A stretch of DNA of 64,000 nt from Orientia tsutsugamushi str. Boryong (GCF_000063545.1 NC_009488.1:1178001-1242000); one strand, 5' to 3'. Shown: positions 40,094 through 50,567, counted from the first letter of the stretch. The notes: generated by a model not told the origin, from the letters alone. Translations and numbers: made by a program.

Positions 40094-40636
40094 CTATTTC
40101 TTAACCTGAACTTTAATTGTTTTAGTACTTTGATCTTTCATACAAAAAGTCAGATCGAATGAATCACCAACTGTTAATTGTTTTGTAACTCCAGTTAGCA
40201 TAATATGGAAACCTCCAGGTTTTAACTTAAATGTAGTTTGCAGAGGAATTAATAAATGCTCAATATGGCTCATACTAATAACTCCATTATTATCTCTTAT
40301 GGATTGATGGAACATAGCTGCATTAGCTATATTAGGAGCAGAAACACCTATAATTTCAAGATTACTAAGAGACTGATTGTTAATTGTTAAGTAAACAGCA
40401 GTATTTTTACCTTTCTCTGCTGGTCTTGCCCATGCATTTAGGAATTGAACTGCAGTATTGCTAAATTCGTTATTATTAGATAGTGATGTATTGTCTTGGT
40501 CAAAATGTTGGCTATTGTGATGTACTAAGCAACAGCTAGAACTAACCTCTTTTGGCTCTAATTGAAGCTCTGTAGCATAAATTTGCCAAGTAAAAATATT
40601 TGATAAAGTTAATAAAATTACTGTACTTTTTCTCAT
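40094..40636 (-). CDS. PCu(A)C-family periplasmic copper chaperone
   Basis: Carries Cu(I) to the CuA centre of cytochrome c oxidase, working with SCO1. 180 residues from ATG 40636 with GGA 8 bases upstream (a TTG four codons earlier is less likely). An N-terminal signal peptide (MRKSTVILLTLSNIF, cleavage near TEL) is followed by a histidine-rich patch (CCLVHHNSQHF). The family copper ligands can be seen: MFHQS, then MSHIEH, then KPGGFHIMLTGV. Complete. Confidence 0.9.
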   Translation of the reverse strand: MRKSTVILLTLSNIFTWQIYATELQLEPKEVSSSCCLVHHNSQHFDQDNTSLSNNNEFSNTAVQFLNAWARPAEKGKNTAVYLTINNQSLSNLEIIGVSAPNIANAAMFHQSIRDNNGVISMSHIEHLLIPLQTTFKLKPGGFHIMLTGVTKQLTVGDSFDLTFCMKDQSTKTIKVQVKK

Positions 40637-41009
40637 ATATCTTTCCAATTTGTAAAAAATAGTATATATAATAACTGTATTTCTTTATGTATAAAAGATA
40701 AAATGAATACAAAGTATAATTATTTATATTTATTATATCCAAAAGCAACATAGCTAATAAGTCTGATAATAGAAGAGATGTTACCATATCTCGCATTCTA
40801 TAAGGTATGATCGAGTAATTATGAGGTAGTTTTGTGATTTCAGTTTTCATCAGCTATCTAGTCAAAAATAGCGTAAAAATTTCCCGCATTATGCTTTTCT
40901 GATAGCCTAGTGTTGCCTATGGATTATCTGCTGTTAATGCTTTCAAAAATCTATAATATAGAATTTAGTAATCATTATATAATTCCATCTTCTCAAACGG
41001 CTAGAGTTA

Positions 41010-41262
41010 CCAATAGTATAAACTTTAAATTTAATGATGTAGAAAGATTTAAAGAACAGTATCTAACTAAGATTAAATCTATTATAGATCATAGTATAAA
41101 GGCTTAGTTGAAGCGTAAAATAGCTTGAGCTTTTGAGAGGCGGATACTGCTTATCAAATTTTGATCTCATGTGCTTTTGAGTAAGTAGTTGAAAACAAAT
41201 ATTACATCAAGTTACTTAAGAATACTTCACTATCAGATCATATTAAATTTAAGATATAGCAA
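41010..41262 (+). pseudogene. Replication protein remnant, copy D
   Basis: NSINFKFNDVERFKEQYL, stop-broken LKRKIA, and DHIKFKI-like sequence align with the middle part of copy A (SGNFRFNDVGRFKEQYIA ... LSDHIKFKILQEV). At least four stops. The part 40915-41009 is open but does not match. Confidence 0.75.
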
Positions 41263-41299
41263 AACCAGTAAAAACAGTTACGTTGTATACTGTCCAAAA

Positions 41300-41566
41300 A
41301 TGGTGTCTACGCCACAGCAATACTTCATTCTTCTTGATTTAGCTTGAAACTATTTTTTCAATAAGATTTAGGAAAATAAGAAGGTAAATACTATAAATAT
41401 ATGTTCATTTTTTCTATCATAGTTTTTAAATGAGAACTTTTATAAAAACTTGCATTACATATCACAACTACAAAATTATTAAGGTAATTTCTGAATTAAA
41501 TCCTGTTCTATCGAACAGTCAAAAATTGATACTGTTAGCAGCAATTTATCTACTAATCATCCTGTA
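41300..41566 (-). pseudogene. IS630-family transposase C-terminal fragment
   Basis: The minus strand reads decayed LIGWIT-like sequence followed by INSDNFVVVICNASFYKSSH and FTFLFS, the same order as the IS630 core at 28690-28846 and 29755-29800. Broken by several stops. Confidence 0.6.
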
Positions 41567-41675
41567 TAGCCAAGGAACTATAAAATAGTAGTTATATTAT
41601 ATACTTTTCGAAAAGGATATCTAGGGCATAGTGATAGCCAAACTATTATAACTGTTTTATAGTAGTTTAGCTATA
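41567..41675. mobile_element. About 109-bp IS630-derived palindromic element
   Basis: Reverse orientation relative of 16589-16694: ATACTTTTCGAAAAGGATAT core, CATAGTGATAGCCAAACTAT and the right end TTTTATAGTAGTTTAGCTAT. Confidence 0.72.
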
Positions 41676-42701
41676 TATTAAAAGAAGAGTATAAATTGTT
41701 AAAATTAAGATTTGGTCTGGTGGTAGTATCATGTTGTCATAGACTAGTCAAATGGCATGGTTAACATAGTGCGATGTGAAGTTATGTATATGATTGTTTA
41801 ACGGCGAGAGCAGATTAAACCTGTTGTTCTACCAACAGAAGCCTACTGGTACATGCAATGGAGTGATCCTATGTATGAAGCTATCAGGACAATACATTCA
41901 GTTGTTAAGAAGATTTAACTAACTTGAAGAAATAAGTTAGAGTAAGAGTTATTATGAGCTTTATACACTTTATAAAAGCTGCTATTTAGTTTATACTCGT
42001 TTGAGTTGATATATAAACTTAACTGTATTACAATATGATGATAACACCTTAATGATAATTGCGCAAATATAACGCAAATTTATATATGACACTTAGCTAA
42101 TTGAGTGCTGATTTTAAATCCAACAACTTAAATTTATAGTTGATAAGCTTAGAGCAATCTACAATTGATAATGTTGCCCTAAAATATTTTTATTGTTACA
42201 AAATTATTATAAAATTATTTGCTTTTAAATAAAAAACATACTATAGATTCATAATTTAATCAAATTATAAAATAAGTTATTATTTAATTACTTCAATTTT
42301 AAATTTATGAATGTGGTGATAAATATGTCAGTTGGATAATTCCATCTTATCATATAACTTTCTTCTACTCCGCTTTTTCCAGCTGAAGCCTTTCAATTGA
42401 TTTTTCAGATTTGGCTTTGATATATATTTTCCTTTTCGTGTTTTGTAATTCTATAGATGTTTTTATTATTCGTCTTTATTTCTATGCTCTACAGACATTA
42501 AACTGCTTTATTGCTTATATAGCTAAACTACTATAAAACAATTATAATAAATTGTCATAAAAAAAATTCATAGCCTAAGGTTAAAGTGTAAACCAGCTTT
42601 TTGATTTATGCTATATAATATAACTCTTCTAACTCTTAAGTTATCACAATAAATTTTATTTTGTATTTTTAAGCTGTTAATTTTGCGCTTAATCCATTAA
42701 A
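41676..42701. other. 1-kb region without a recognised gene
   Basis: A 38-codon open stretch at 41802-41918 reads KPVVLPTEAYWYMQWSDP and ends VVKKI; it has a protein-like composition and is preceded in frame by MVNIVRCEVMYMIV and a stop, so it looks like the end of an unknown decayed gene. An IS630 end (AGCTAAACTACTATAAAACA) lies at about 42519-42550. The minus strand at 42330-42470 is open but unrecognised. Confidence 0.45.
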
Positions 42702-44197
42702 TTATATGTATCTGTGACCTGAGAAAGGCTGAGGATCTTTTTTCTTAGCTTCGCTTGTCTTATTTTGTTGAATTTTTGATAAATCTTCATTACTCAGATG
42801 CTTTAGTATATTGAGTTTGACTTCAGGTGGTAGAACATTCCAACTTTCCTTGCTTTCCGTGGAATGTTCTTTAGGATGTTCTTTACATATATCATCCATT
42901 GATTCAAGTGCTCCATGTAGCAGCTGGTTTCTAGTACTTCCTGCATCTATATGTTTTTTGAGGTCATCGGAATATATAGGAAAATTTTCTTCACAACATT
43001 CATAAATTTTTTGAACTTTAGGATCATTTATATATCTTGATAATTCATTATCATCTGTTGTATTAGCAAGAAAAGCACTCAACATACTTTTTTTGCCACC
43101 ACCAACTTTGATGTTATTTAGTTTTTTTCTAGTTCTTTTTCACACGCAAGCTTATACTCACTAAGAGTTAATGATTGTTGTATAAGTTGCTGATTTGTTA
43201 GGCTGCCTGCTGAATTAGTCTTTTTATCACTAGAATATTCTAACTTGGTAATATGAGCAGTTAAAAATTCAGGAATTCCTGTTTGCATATTGATGATCGA
43301 ACTACATAAAATAGCATTACTCAGCGGTGTACAACCTCTGCTATCATATGCATTAATATCAGCACCATACTTTAATAAAGCTTGAATAGCTGGTAAGGCA
43401 CTATATATTTTTTCAGCAGCATGATGTAACGGAGCGCTACCGTCATTGTTTTGTGCATTAACATCAGCTCCATGATGTAATACAGCTTCTACAATTCTTT
43501 CATTTGGAGCACGGCCTTGCGCAGCACAATGTAAAACACTGTTACCATGTTGACCTTTTAAATGCACGTTTGCACCACTTTCCAATAAACAAACAACAGT
43601 AGAGAGGAGTCCATTTCTTGCAGCACGATGCAAAGAAGTATCACCTACATTATTTTGTGCATTAACCATTGGCACCATGATTTAACAATATCTCAGTCAC
43701 ATCTAGGTGGTGGAAAATGGTTTGCTGCGTAATGTAAAGCTGTATTACCATTCTTATCTTGTAAATTAACGTTTGCACCATGGGTTAATAATGCTTGAGC
43801 AATTTTTAGTGATTCTGTACTTAGCAAACTAGAAACAGATTGGGAACTAACTAGTCTTGTTAATGCTAGGTGTAAAGGAGTACGACCCATGTTGTTTTGT
43901 ACATCAACAATAGTTTTATTATAACTTAACAGTATTTCAGTTATTTTTAAATTGTAACACTGAGCAGCTAAATGCAATGGTGTGTTTTGATTATTATCTT
44001 GCAGTGTAGCATCAGCATTATGCCCTAATAGCACATTAATAATTTTTTCTTGTTTATATATACTGAACTGATAAATGCATAGGGGTTCTGCCATACCTAT
44101 CTTGCGAATTAACAATAGTAGGATCTACATCTAAAATACGCTTTACAGCATTTACATCACCATGCTTAATAGCTAAACTCAAAGCAACAGTATTCAT
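42702..44197 (-). pseudogene. Ankyrin-repeat/F-box protein, broken by several frameshifts
   Basis: Orientia-type effector: ankyrin repeats plus a C-terminal F-box that would recruit the host ubiquitin ligase. It starts MNTVALSLAIKHGDVNAVKR at 44197. Repeats include NNQNTPLHLAAQCYNLKITE, NMGRTPLHLALT, GNTALHYAANHF, VGDTSLHRAARNG, DGSAPLHHAAEK and RGCTPLSNAI. The C-terminus has an F-box-like motif WNVLPPEVKLNILKHLSNED. Frame breaks occur near 44065, near 43708, near 43687, and in an A-run near 43120 (ELEKK/LNNIKVGGGKK). All pieces are otherwise collinear. Confidence 0.85.
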
Positions 44198-44318
44198 ATT
44201 GATTACCTCTTAATCTTAGTTAATTAGCACTTTTCAATTTTAAATTGAGTTCAATATTATTCTAATTAATTAAACTATACAATTATTTTTTATTACCAAA
44301 GTTCGATATAAGGAGAAT

Positions 44319-44428
44319 ATAGCTAAACTACTATAAAACAATTATAATAATAAGATGTAATGAAAAAGTAATTAGTATGACATATACTATAGATTTTGGA
44401 AAAAAGTGCTAGCATAAAAGAAAGCGAG
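44319..44428 (+). pseudogene. IS630 left end and transposase N-terminus
   Basis: Terminal repeat AGCTAAACTACTATAAAACA followed by a start reading MTYTIDFGKK and, after a stop or shift, KESEKI. This is the usual beginning of an IS630 transposase. It is truncated where the traC fragment begins. A solo GTTCGATATAAG end lies just before it (44301-44312). Confidence 0.65.
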
Positions 44429-44432
44429 AAAA

Positions 44433-44801
44433 TTAATTTTGAAAAAGTATCAAAACGTTTTGAGCTTGATCATGCAAAAACTCTGTTCTTTTATTAGCTA
44501 ACTCAATAAATATCTCTCCTTTACGATATGACTGCCAGTTGCTTAAAAAATTCTCTATATTATTACTACCAACCATCAATACTTGCAGGCTACTTTCAGC
44601 TGGTAAATTTTCATCGCTTTTCAGAAATTCAGCAATTTCATTTTGAGCCGAAACGCTAGCTCCAACCAATGGCCATGCAAGCAATACAAAACCTATTGAA
44701 CCACAATTAAAGAATAGCTGAGTCTCCTCATCATATGATTCATAGACAAAATGTTTAGAAAATCTTTCTCGATCAAAATCCTTATGTATGCTTGCGTTCA
44801 C
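44433..44801 (-). pseudogene. traC: TraC, F-type T4SS ATPase, N-terminal fragment
   Basis: TraC powers F-pilus assembly and is normally over 800 residues; only about 122 are left. The likely start is GTG 44801, overlapping the end of traV. Reads SKHFVYESYDEETQLFFNCG, GFVLLAWPLVGAS and NNIENFLSNWQSYRKGE, typical for the N-terminal domain. It ends after VLILFQN next to an IS630 fragment, so the Walker motifs are lost. Confidence 0.8.
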
Positions 44802-45111
44802 CTTGACTCTGTTTTGATTTAAATAAATTAATAAGATATTTTTTTGGTTTTTTAGGTGAAGTGTTAACAACAGCTACACCTTGAACTGCTTTAGATCGCT
44901 TACAGTATAGAACACAACGCCTTTTTGATTTAATTTTTGATGTTTCAACTTTCTCAACATTATCAGGGTCAAAAACTCCTTGAGCAGCCATTTTCTTTAT
45001 TTCATATAAAGACTTACATTTTTGCCCTTTAGGAATTTTACAATCAAAATTACTTTCGAAAAAGAAGCTTGTTAGGCTCATACAGCCCAATAGCAATAAT
45101 AAAAACTTCAT
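44782..45111 (-). CDS. traV: TraV, F-type T4SS outer-membrane lipoprotein
   Basis: Core-complex lipoprotein (VirB7-like). 109 residues. A lipoprotein signal is visible (MKFLLLLLGCMSLTSF, with the lipidated Cys likely at position 10), followed by the TraV motif FDCKIPKGQKCKSLYEIKKM. It overlaps the traB stop by one base (TAATG) and traC by 20 bases. The gene itself looks complete. Confidence 0.82.
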   Translation of the reverse strand: MKFLLLLLGCMSLTSFFFESNFDCKIPKGQKCKSLYEIKKMAAQGVFDPDNVEKVETSKIKSKRRCVLYCKRSKAVQGVAVVNTSPKKPKKYLINLFKSKQSQGERKHT

Positions 45112-45640
45112 TATAAATGCTCCTCTAACTTTTGTGATTGGTCGAATTTATTATGCAAATTAACTTTTTCATTGTTAGTTGATTGTGAATAAGTTAAATT
45201 ATGTGGCTTCTTCTTGTGCTCACGTAAGTCAAAACCTTTTTTAAATACAACATCGATGACTCTACCTGACGCAATAAGAACGACTGGGCTCATAGAATCA
45301 GCTTGTTTTATAGCAAAATCAGCTAGCTTATCAAAAGCATTACTAGCTCCAGAGTAAGCTCCAGACTGAAGCGCATCTCCAATCTGAAACTCTTGTTGTT
45401 GATGACCTCCAGCTACTAGGTTTAAAGTTGGTAGCATATCAGGTTTAATAGCCTTAGCTTGTAGAAACTTAGCAATATTGCTAAATACTCCATTTAATGC
45501 AGCCATGCTTGCTATGTTAGACGATTTATCTACCACGATTCCTTTAATTCCAGAACGTCCATCTTCACCTATCAACCAGCCTTCCGCCTTGTTTTCAATA
45601 ATATCTCCATAATGAAATTTTACTTTGAAGCAGTTTTAAT
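45111..45640 (-). pseudogene. traB: TraB, F-type T4SS core protein, C-terminal fragment
   Basis: VirB10-like channel protein; only the C-terminal third remains. In frame from about 45635 it reads KFHYGDIIENKAEGWLIGED, then GIKGIVVDKSSN and PVVLIASGRVIDVVFKKGF. The N-terminal membrane segment and proline-rich part, together with the end of traK, have been deleted in one event between about 45640 and 45687. Confidence 0.85.
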
Positions 45641-45686
45641 ATGCTTGATGCTGAGCTTAACAAGCTTTAAAGTAAAAACTAGCATT

Positions 45687-46088
45687 TTAAGCTAATTTTA
45701 TTTTTCCTTTTGAATTATCCTTTTCAGCTTCTTCTGTAGCAGCATTAATAAGCGTTACATGGCTTGGAGTTTTTGGAGTAAAAGTTAACATTAAATCTTG
45801 AATTGTTTTGTGTTCTCCTATTACTGTTAAATAAAGCTTCTTTTCTTCTTCTCGTGGAGCAATAAACAAACATCCAGACTCATGAACTACAACTTCGGCT
45901 GCATTTTGAGGATACATAAAAATATCATTGATTTTTTCATCTTTAAGATTAATTCTTGTTGGCCCACTATCAGAAATCTCAAGCTTCAGCAAATTATCAA
46001 CTTCTAACTCATATTCTACCGCATATACATCACTAAACTTGACTAAAGCAATAAACCCTATCATAAACCTCAAAATTCTAATACTCAT
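45687..46088 (-). pseudogene. traK: TraK, F-type T4SS secretin-like protein, N-terminal part
   Basis: VirB9-like core protein. 133 residues: a signal peptide (MSIRILRFMIGFIALVKFSD, cleavage after VYA), then INDIFMYPQNAAEVVVHESG and LYLTVIGEHKTIQDLMLTFT. Full TraK is about twice as long; the C-terminal domain is missing because of the deletion that also removed most of traB. ATG overlaps the traE stop (ATGA). Confidence 0.85.
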
Positions 46089-46636
46089 TTTTTTATTCCA
46101 TTCTCTTTAACGCCAGTTAACAACAAAAGGTAATTAGGACTTCGCTTGTAAGTCAAAAGGTAAGTCTTATCGACAGCTATATGTTTACTATCGCTAAACC
46201 AATAACGAAGCGTTCCACTAATTAATACTCCATCCTTTATCACTTCAACCTTCTTCGGAAAAAAGACTGAAGACACATTTGAGCCTTTAACAAATTGCAA
46301 GTGATCATGAAAAAATTTATTTAAAGATTCAGTATTACTAGATGCAACTTTCATGTCTGCTATTTGTCTTTCTACCTCATTTGGAGAAGTAGTAAATAAG
46401 AGTTTCGTTACATAAATTGCCCATTCCTTTAAATAGGTTTCATGGTAATTTTTTGATGAAACCATCATTTTACGATCAGGCTCCATTGCTGGAATTAATA
46501 ACCACTTTTCTTCTTTGGTAATTGCAGCCATTATCGCAATTATATTAGCTGCAGCTAGCAATATAGTTACTGAAAGTAAGCATTTATTATATTTAACCAG
46601 CTCTTGTATAGCATTTTACTTAAAGAGATGATTCAT
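46085..46636 (-). pseudogene. traE: TraE copy 2, nonsense mutation at codon 7
   Basis: Same as the copy at 1-537 but A46618 turns CAA (Gln7) into TAA: MNHLFK-stop. The rest of the frame is open, and a TTG at 46561 could restart translation, but this would remove most of the membrane segment. In a compact tra operon this stop should also reduce translation of the coupled genes. Confidence 0.9.
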
Positions 46637-46971
46637 TACTTGCCAACTTTTTTGCCCAAAAGCCTTGGATATCCTAATGGAGCTGGCAATAAACCTTTAG
46701 CTACTAAAAAACTTTTTAGCAAAAAATTCTCAGATACCTTCTTAATTTTCTTAAAGCAATAACATAGAGCAATTCCTCCAACCATAAAGGCTAGGCCTAA
46801 TTTAGCATGCCTGCTGTTTAGTAGTACAATTCCTGGAGCTACTCCAGCTAGCACTACTCCCCATTCGTCAATGCTCAAACCCATATACTTCAACGGCCTC
46901 GATAATGCCCAACATAATTTTTGATTTTGTATAATCACCTTCAGCCTCAATTGTAGCATGAGATTTCTCAT
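46636..46971 (-). CDS. traL: TraL, F-type conjugation protein, copy 2
   Basis: Identical in protein to the copy at 537-872 (111 residues, two hydrophobic segments). Downstream traE begins in the overlapping TAATG but is stopped at codon 7. The gene itself is undamaged. Confidence 0.75.
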   Translation of the reverse strand: MRNLMLQLRLKVIIQNQKLCWALSRPLKYMGLSIDEWGVVLAGVAPGIVLLNSRHAKLGLAFMVGGIALCYCFKKIKKVSENFLLKSFLVAKGLLPAPLGYPRLLGKKVGK

Positions 46972-47096
46972 TCTGCTACTATAATGTTTAAATTAGCTAA
47001 ATATCTTCAAACACAGATTTTACCTGCAATAATTAGTGTTCATATATGCATGTGCGACATGAAATCGCACTATTCTTACCACAACGTTTATATCAG

Positions 47097-48341
47097 TCAG
47101 ATAGTATTATAAATATTATAACTTCTAGCACATTCACTAATTATTTGTATAGCCTTAGACATATACTCTCGTACTAACTCCATACAAGCTATAGTATAAG
47201 GTATTGTTGAGTTTGGATTAATATGATTCAATGCTATACTAATTGTCCTCTGACTTTCGCCTGCATCCCCCATACAACTTGCAAACGTCCTTCTTAGATC
47301 GTGTATTCTGAAATTTTTTATGCTTGCCTTTTCACAAATTATCTTCCATGCGGTATTTGGATGCGATAAGTGTCCGCTTTCGCTAGTAGAACTTGGTAGT
47401 ACCCATTTACTTGTAGATATTAATTTCCTTGCTTGCAATATTTCCATTGCCTCATCTGTTAATGGTATATTTTGCGCCTTTCCGTTCTTAGTTTTTGGTA
47501 TATGCCATATTTTTCTTTCAAAATCTATATTGTCCCATTCCATCTCTAACACATTACTTTTTCTAGCTCCAGTATATAACGCTAGTAATGCAAAATCTCT
47601 TATCAATGGACTTGCTTCTCCGCATAATACTTGTAAAAATCTACCCATTTCATCGTAACTTAGACGTCTCTCTCTTGCTTGCAGTTTATGCTGCTCTATC
47701 CCTAGAGTAGGATTGTTTTCTATTAATCCCCATTTTATTGCCTTATTAAATATAGTGCGTAAGGTTGCTAGCAATGCATTTGCTGTGGCATATTTTCCCT
47801 CTTTGCTGATATCATTGAATATTGGTTCAATATCACTCATTCGAATCTTGCTTATCTTTTTTTCATATAATGCTTGTGCATAAGTATGTACTCTGTCAGC
47901 ATTCTCTTTCCAGTTTATAGTATATATTTTGGCATACTCTTCAATATACTTATAACACAGCTCTTTGAATGTAATATCGTTAGCTTTTCTTTCTCTTTCT
48001 TTTATACGATTCTCATTTTCTTCTATCTGTTGTTGATGTTTTACTGCTCTTGGATCTATTCCGTTCGCCATTAATGTCTTTAATTCTCTTGCTATTTTTC
48101 TAGCTTCTTTAATAGATAAATATGGAAATTCCACTATCCTTATTTTTAAACTCTGGTTTTTATATTTTTGTTCTAAAATCCATGTTTTTCTTACTATTCC
48201 TCCACAGACTGTACATGAGATTTTCAGTTTAAGTCCTATTATATCTGGATCGTGGATAATTAATAATTTTTCTCCCTTAGGAATTTTAATTTTACGTAGT
48301 GCTCGATTTATAAACTTTGATGATATTGAAGTCATAATCAC
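47097..48341 (-). CDS. int: RAGE tyrosine-recombinase integrase, copy 2
   Basis: 414 residues, identical to the copy at 998-2242, with the catalytic Arg260, His347, Arg350, His373 and Tyr382 all present. It is followed downstream by the remaining tra genes traL to traC, in the usual RAGE order. Identity of both copies implies a recent duplication or gene conversion. Confidence 0.92.
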   Translation of the reverse strand: MIMTSISSKFINRALRKIKIPKGEKLLIIHDPDIIGLKLKISCTVCGGIVRKTWILEQKYKNQSLKIRIVEFPYLSIKEARKIARELKTLMANGIDPRAVKHQQQIEENENRIKERERKANDITFKELCYKYIEEYAKIYTINWKENADRVHTYAQALYEKKISKIRMSDIEPIFNDISKEGKYATANALLATLRTIFNKAIKWGLIENNPTLGIEQHKLQARERRLSYDEMGRFLQVLCGEASPLIRDFALLALYTGARKSNVLEMEWDNIDFERKIWHIPKTKNGKAQNIPLTDEAMEILQARKLISTSKWVLPSSTSESGHLSHPNTAWKIICEKASIKNFRIHDLRRTFASCMGDAGESQRTISIALNHINPNSTIPYTIACMELVREYMSKAIQIISECARSYNIYNTI

Positions 48342-48750
48342 CCCACATAATATTAATATTTATTATTAAAGTATTACGTTTAATTAAACAGATGATCTAT
48401 ATTATACTTTTTATTTGATAGCAAATTTTTATACTAATTTGTTCATAATACATATAACTTAAAAATCACTTATCAATCCTAGATTGTATATATTTTTCGA
48501 TCATTAGATTAACCTCTAGATTGAAAACTGGCCCCCAATTTCCTAAATTTTCTGTCAACCTTTTGTCAACCTTTTGCTTTAATTTTTTTGTTATATTGAC
48601 AAATATTGGAAATATATTTATAGTTAAAGTTGAAGCTTGATTAAAAATATTAATAAAAGTTAACACAAGTTAATAGTAGGTTCTATAAAGTATAGAAGTT
48701 AATAAAAATTAACTTTTCTTCTCCCTTATATTTGATCTACCTTTGCATTT
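48342..48750. other. Non-coding RAGE end and junction with replication gene B
   Basis: Holds the 11-bp repeat pair (48554-48575) and a 66-codon open stretch at 48466-48666 that is closed by a stop in copy 1 and therefore doubtful. The repeat ends at 48736 and the 3' end of replication gene B begins a few bases later. Confidence 0.5.
48554..48575 (+). promoter_or_regulatory. Two tandem 11-bp repeats (GTCAACCTTTT), copy 2
   Basis: Identical to 2455-2476, between int and the replication gene B remnant. Confidence 0.4.
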
Positions 48751-50197
48751 TTACCTATAGAACATCTTATTAATAACATTATCTTCATTTACAACTTTTA
48801 ATTTACTAAACCATGATTTATCGATAGCTTGACCATAACTTTTAATCAAAGATTCTCGTACTTTGTACCAAGTTGAGTTGGAGTCCAATTGTTTACTCAG
48901 ATTCAAGAGATACTCTTCTTCATTGATTTGTTTCTGTGAAACAGTTTTGAGTTGCTCAAATGGTGTAACTTGCAATTCTTGAATTTAGTATCCATATACA
49001 TCTTGTACAGCTTGTAATATCTTTGATTCATCACATTCTGTTAGTGTGATATTTTTAAGCAACTTAACAAAAAACCTAGTTCGAACCGCTGGCCCAAAAC
49101 TACAAGAAGTCAAAATTTGATAAGCCATAGCTGCTTCAAAAGAACCAGCAATTTTATGCTTCAACTGACTTTCCTTACTAAGATTTGCGCTTGTTTCAAT
49201 TTGAGCAAGATATTTTTCCTTATTAAATTTTTCTACGTTATCAAATTTACAGTTGCCACTATTTGCCTGATCAGTAGTTCGTAATTCATTTGCTAACGCT
49301 TGTGCTATATAGTTTAGAACTGATGCCTTACAGCCAAAATGATAATCCGGAGATCGACCTGCTAGCTTTAATAGCAATTTGTTGATAAAGTATATGTTAA
49401 AACCTCTATCAGACTTATGTTGCAGTGTAACTACATCTTCTGGTGTTAGTTGGGTAAAAGTCTTCTAGCCTGTACCTTTTGAACCATTCTTTTTTACCAT
49501 TCGAAGACTTGAGAATCTTTGTTATTAGTGATTCAATGTCTTTATTGCGATTTTTAGTTGAAGTCCGTATATCATTTGCAAAATCATCAACATTTTGAAA
49601 ATTTTGTTCTTCATTTTCATTTTTGTTATTCTCTACTAACTCACCTTTAGTAGATCTAGATATTTTAGATTTTTTTATATATCTATATATGTCCCTGAAA
49701 AAAGTTTCAGGTTGACCTGAAATTTCTTTCATGTTGGGACGAAATTTTTTTTCTGGTAAGGCTATATTTTCTTCTTTTCCTTTTTCACTATAGTGCTGAA
49801 AATTTTTCAGAATTTTTATGCAAGGGACATTACGTAACTTAACATTGTCTTTAATTATTGCCCTATTTTCAACTTCAATAAAACCTGCATCTCTTAATTC
49901 TACTAAGCATTGCCTAACTCTTCTTTGACCAACATTCAGCTTATCTTCATAAAGCTGATAACTTTCCTGTAATTCATCTATATCTTTGTTGTAATAGATA
50001 TGTAGTCTAAATACTATGAATGATAAAAGCTGTTTAGATGTTTTACTTAATGCTTTTCCATTATCTCCACTTAGCTTTCTCCATTCTGGTGGAATGATAT
50101 TTCCAATAAAGTTATAAAATATTGTGTCATTATTGTTACTATTATTTTTAATAATATTACAACTATTAGTTAAAAAATCGAATACTACAGGGCGCAT
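48751..50197 (-). pseudogene. Plasmid-type replication protein with DnaA_N-like domain, copy B
   Basis: Start ATG 50197 (MRPVVFDFLTN), with GGAG upstream. The first frame (260 codons) contains the winged-helix-like part SKTSKQLLSFIVFRLHIYY ... RRVRQCLVELRDAGFIEV and ends TNTRRCSYTAT. The next part is in the +1 frame (LTPEDVVTLQHKSDRGFNIY ... TLTECDESKILQAVQDVYGY, to 48985). An in-frame TAA and then IQELQVTPFEQLKTVSQKQ lead to the DnaA_N-like end (WYKVRESLIKSYGQAIDKSW), cut off at 48751. It is an inverted near-copy of 60040-61625. The RAGE integrase lies downstream. Confidence 0.68.
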
Positions 50198-50368
50198 TTT
50201 TCATCTCCAAAAATACAGCTATAGTAGGTGTTTTAGAAAATAATTTTTTTATAAAATTACAGTCAAATTTTTGTTCAAAAGGTTGAAAATAGGTTGAAAA
50301 AAATCATTATGCCAAACATATATAAATCTTCATACTGATACTATCTGCCTTAGAAGACCAATTTTTCC
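48765..50368. repeat. 1.6-kb inverted repeat, left arm (replication gene B)
   Basis: Matches 60040-61625 in the opposite orientation with high identity, including about 150 bp of upstream sequence. The arms bracket a 9.7-kb segment carrying ntrYX, comEC and tRNA-Phe. Confidence 0.88.
50277..50298 (-). promoter_or_regulatory. Two 11-bp repeats upstream of replication gene B
   Basis: On the minus strand TTCAACCTATT-TTCAACCTTTT, period 11, about 80 bases before the start codon. Same core as the repeats upstream of int. Confidence 0.45.
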
Positions 50369-50384
50369 TATAGATCATGTTATT

Positions 50385-50567
50385 ACATAGAAGATAAGCA
50401 GTTATTAAAAAACGTTCCTTAATTGAATCTGTCTTTAATATACTGAAAAAACATATGCATTTAGAGCATACTAGACATCGCTCTCCTATTAATTTCTTTG
50501 TTCGTATAATTGCTTCTCTTGCTAGTTATTCTATCTCCAAACTTAATTCCAATCTTATCTCCAAATA
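50385..50567 (+). pseudogene. IS982-family transposase C-terminal fragment
   Basis: Reads RSLIESVFNILKKHMHLEHT and RHRSPINFFVRIIASLASY, matching the last 60 residues of IS982. Followed (50568-50677) by an unassigned decayed transposase-like piece (KDENKAVILKTAIAIKKQEE). Confidence 0.8.

Larger units (their letters stand above)
46100..48736. repeat. RAGE end repeat, copy 2
   Basis: Near-identical direct repeat of 1-2637. The two copies bracket about 43 kb, including essential genes. Confidence 0.95.

Noticed and set aside
40542-40850. 102-codon frame overlapping the start of the copper chaperone
   Set aside because: Overlaps pcuAC in another frame on the same strand, without motif or ribosome site.
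48466-48666. 66-codon open frame upstream of int copy 2
   Set aside because: The equivalent stretch in copy 1 has a stop codon, there is no clear ribosome site and no family resemblance.
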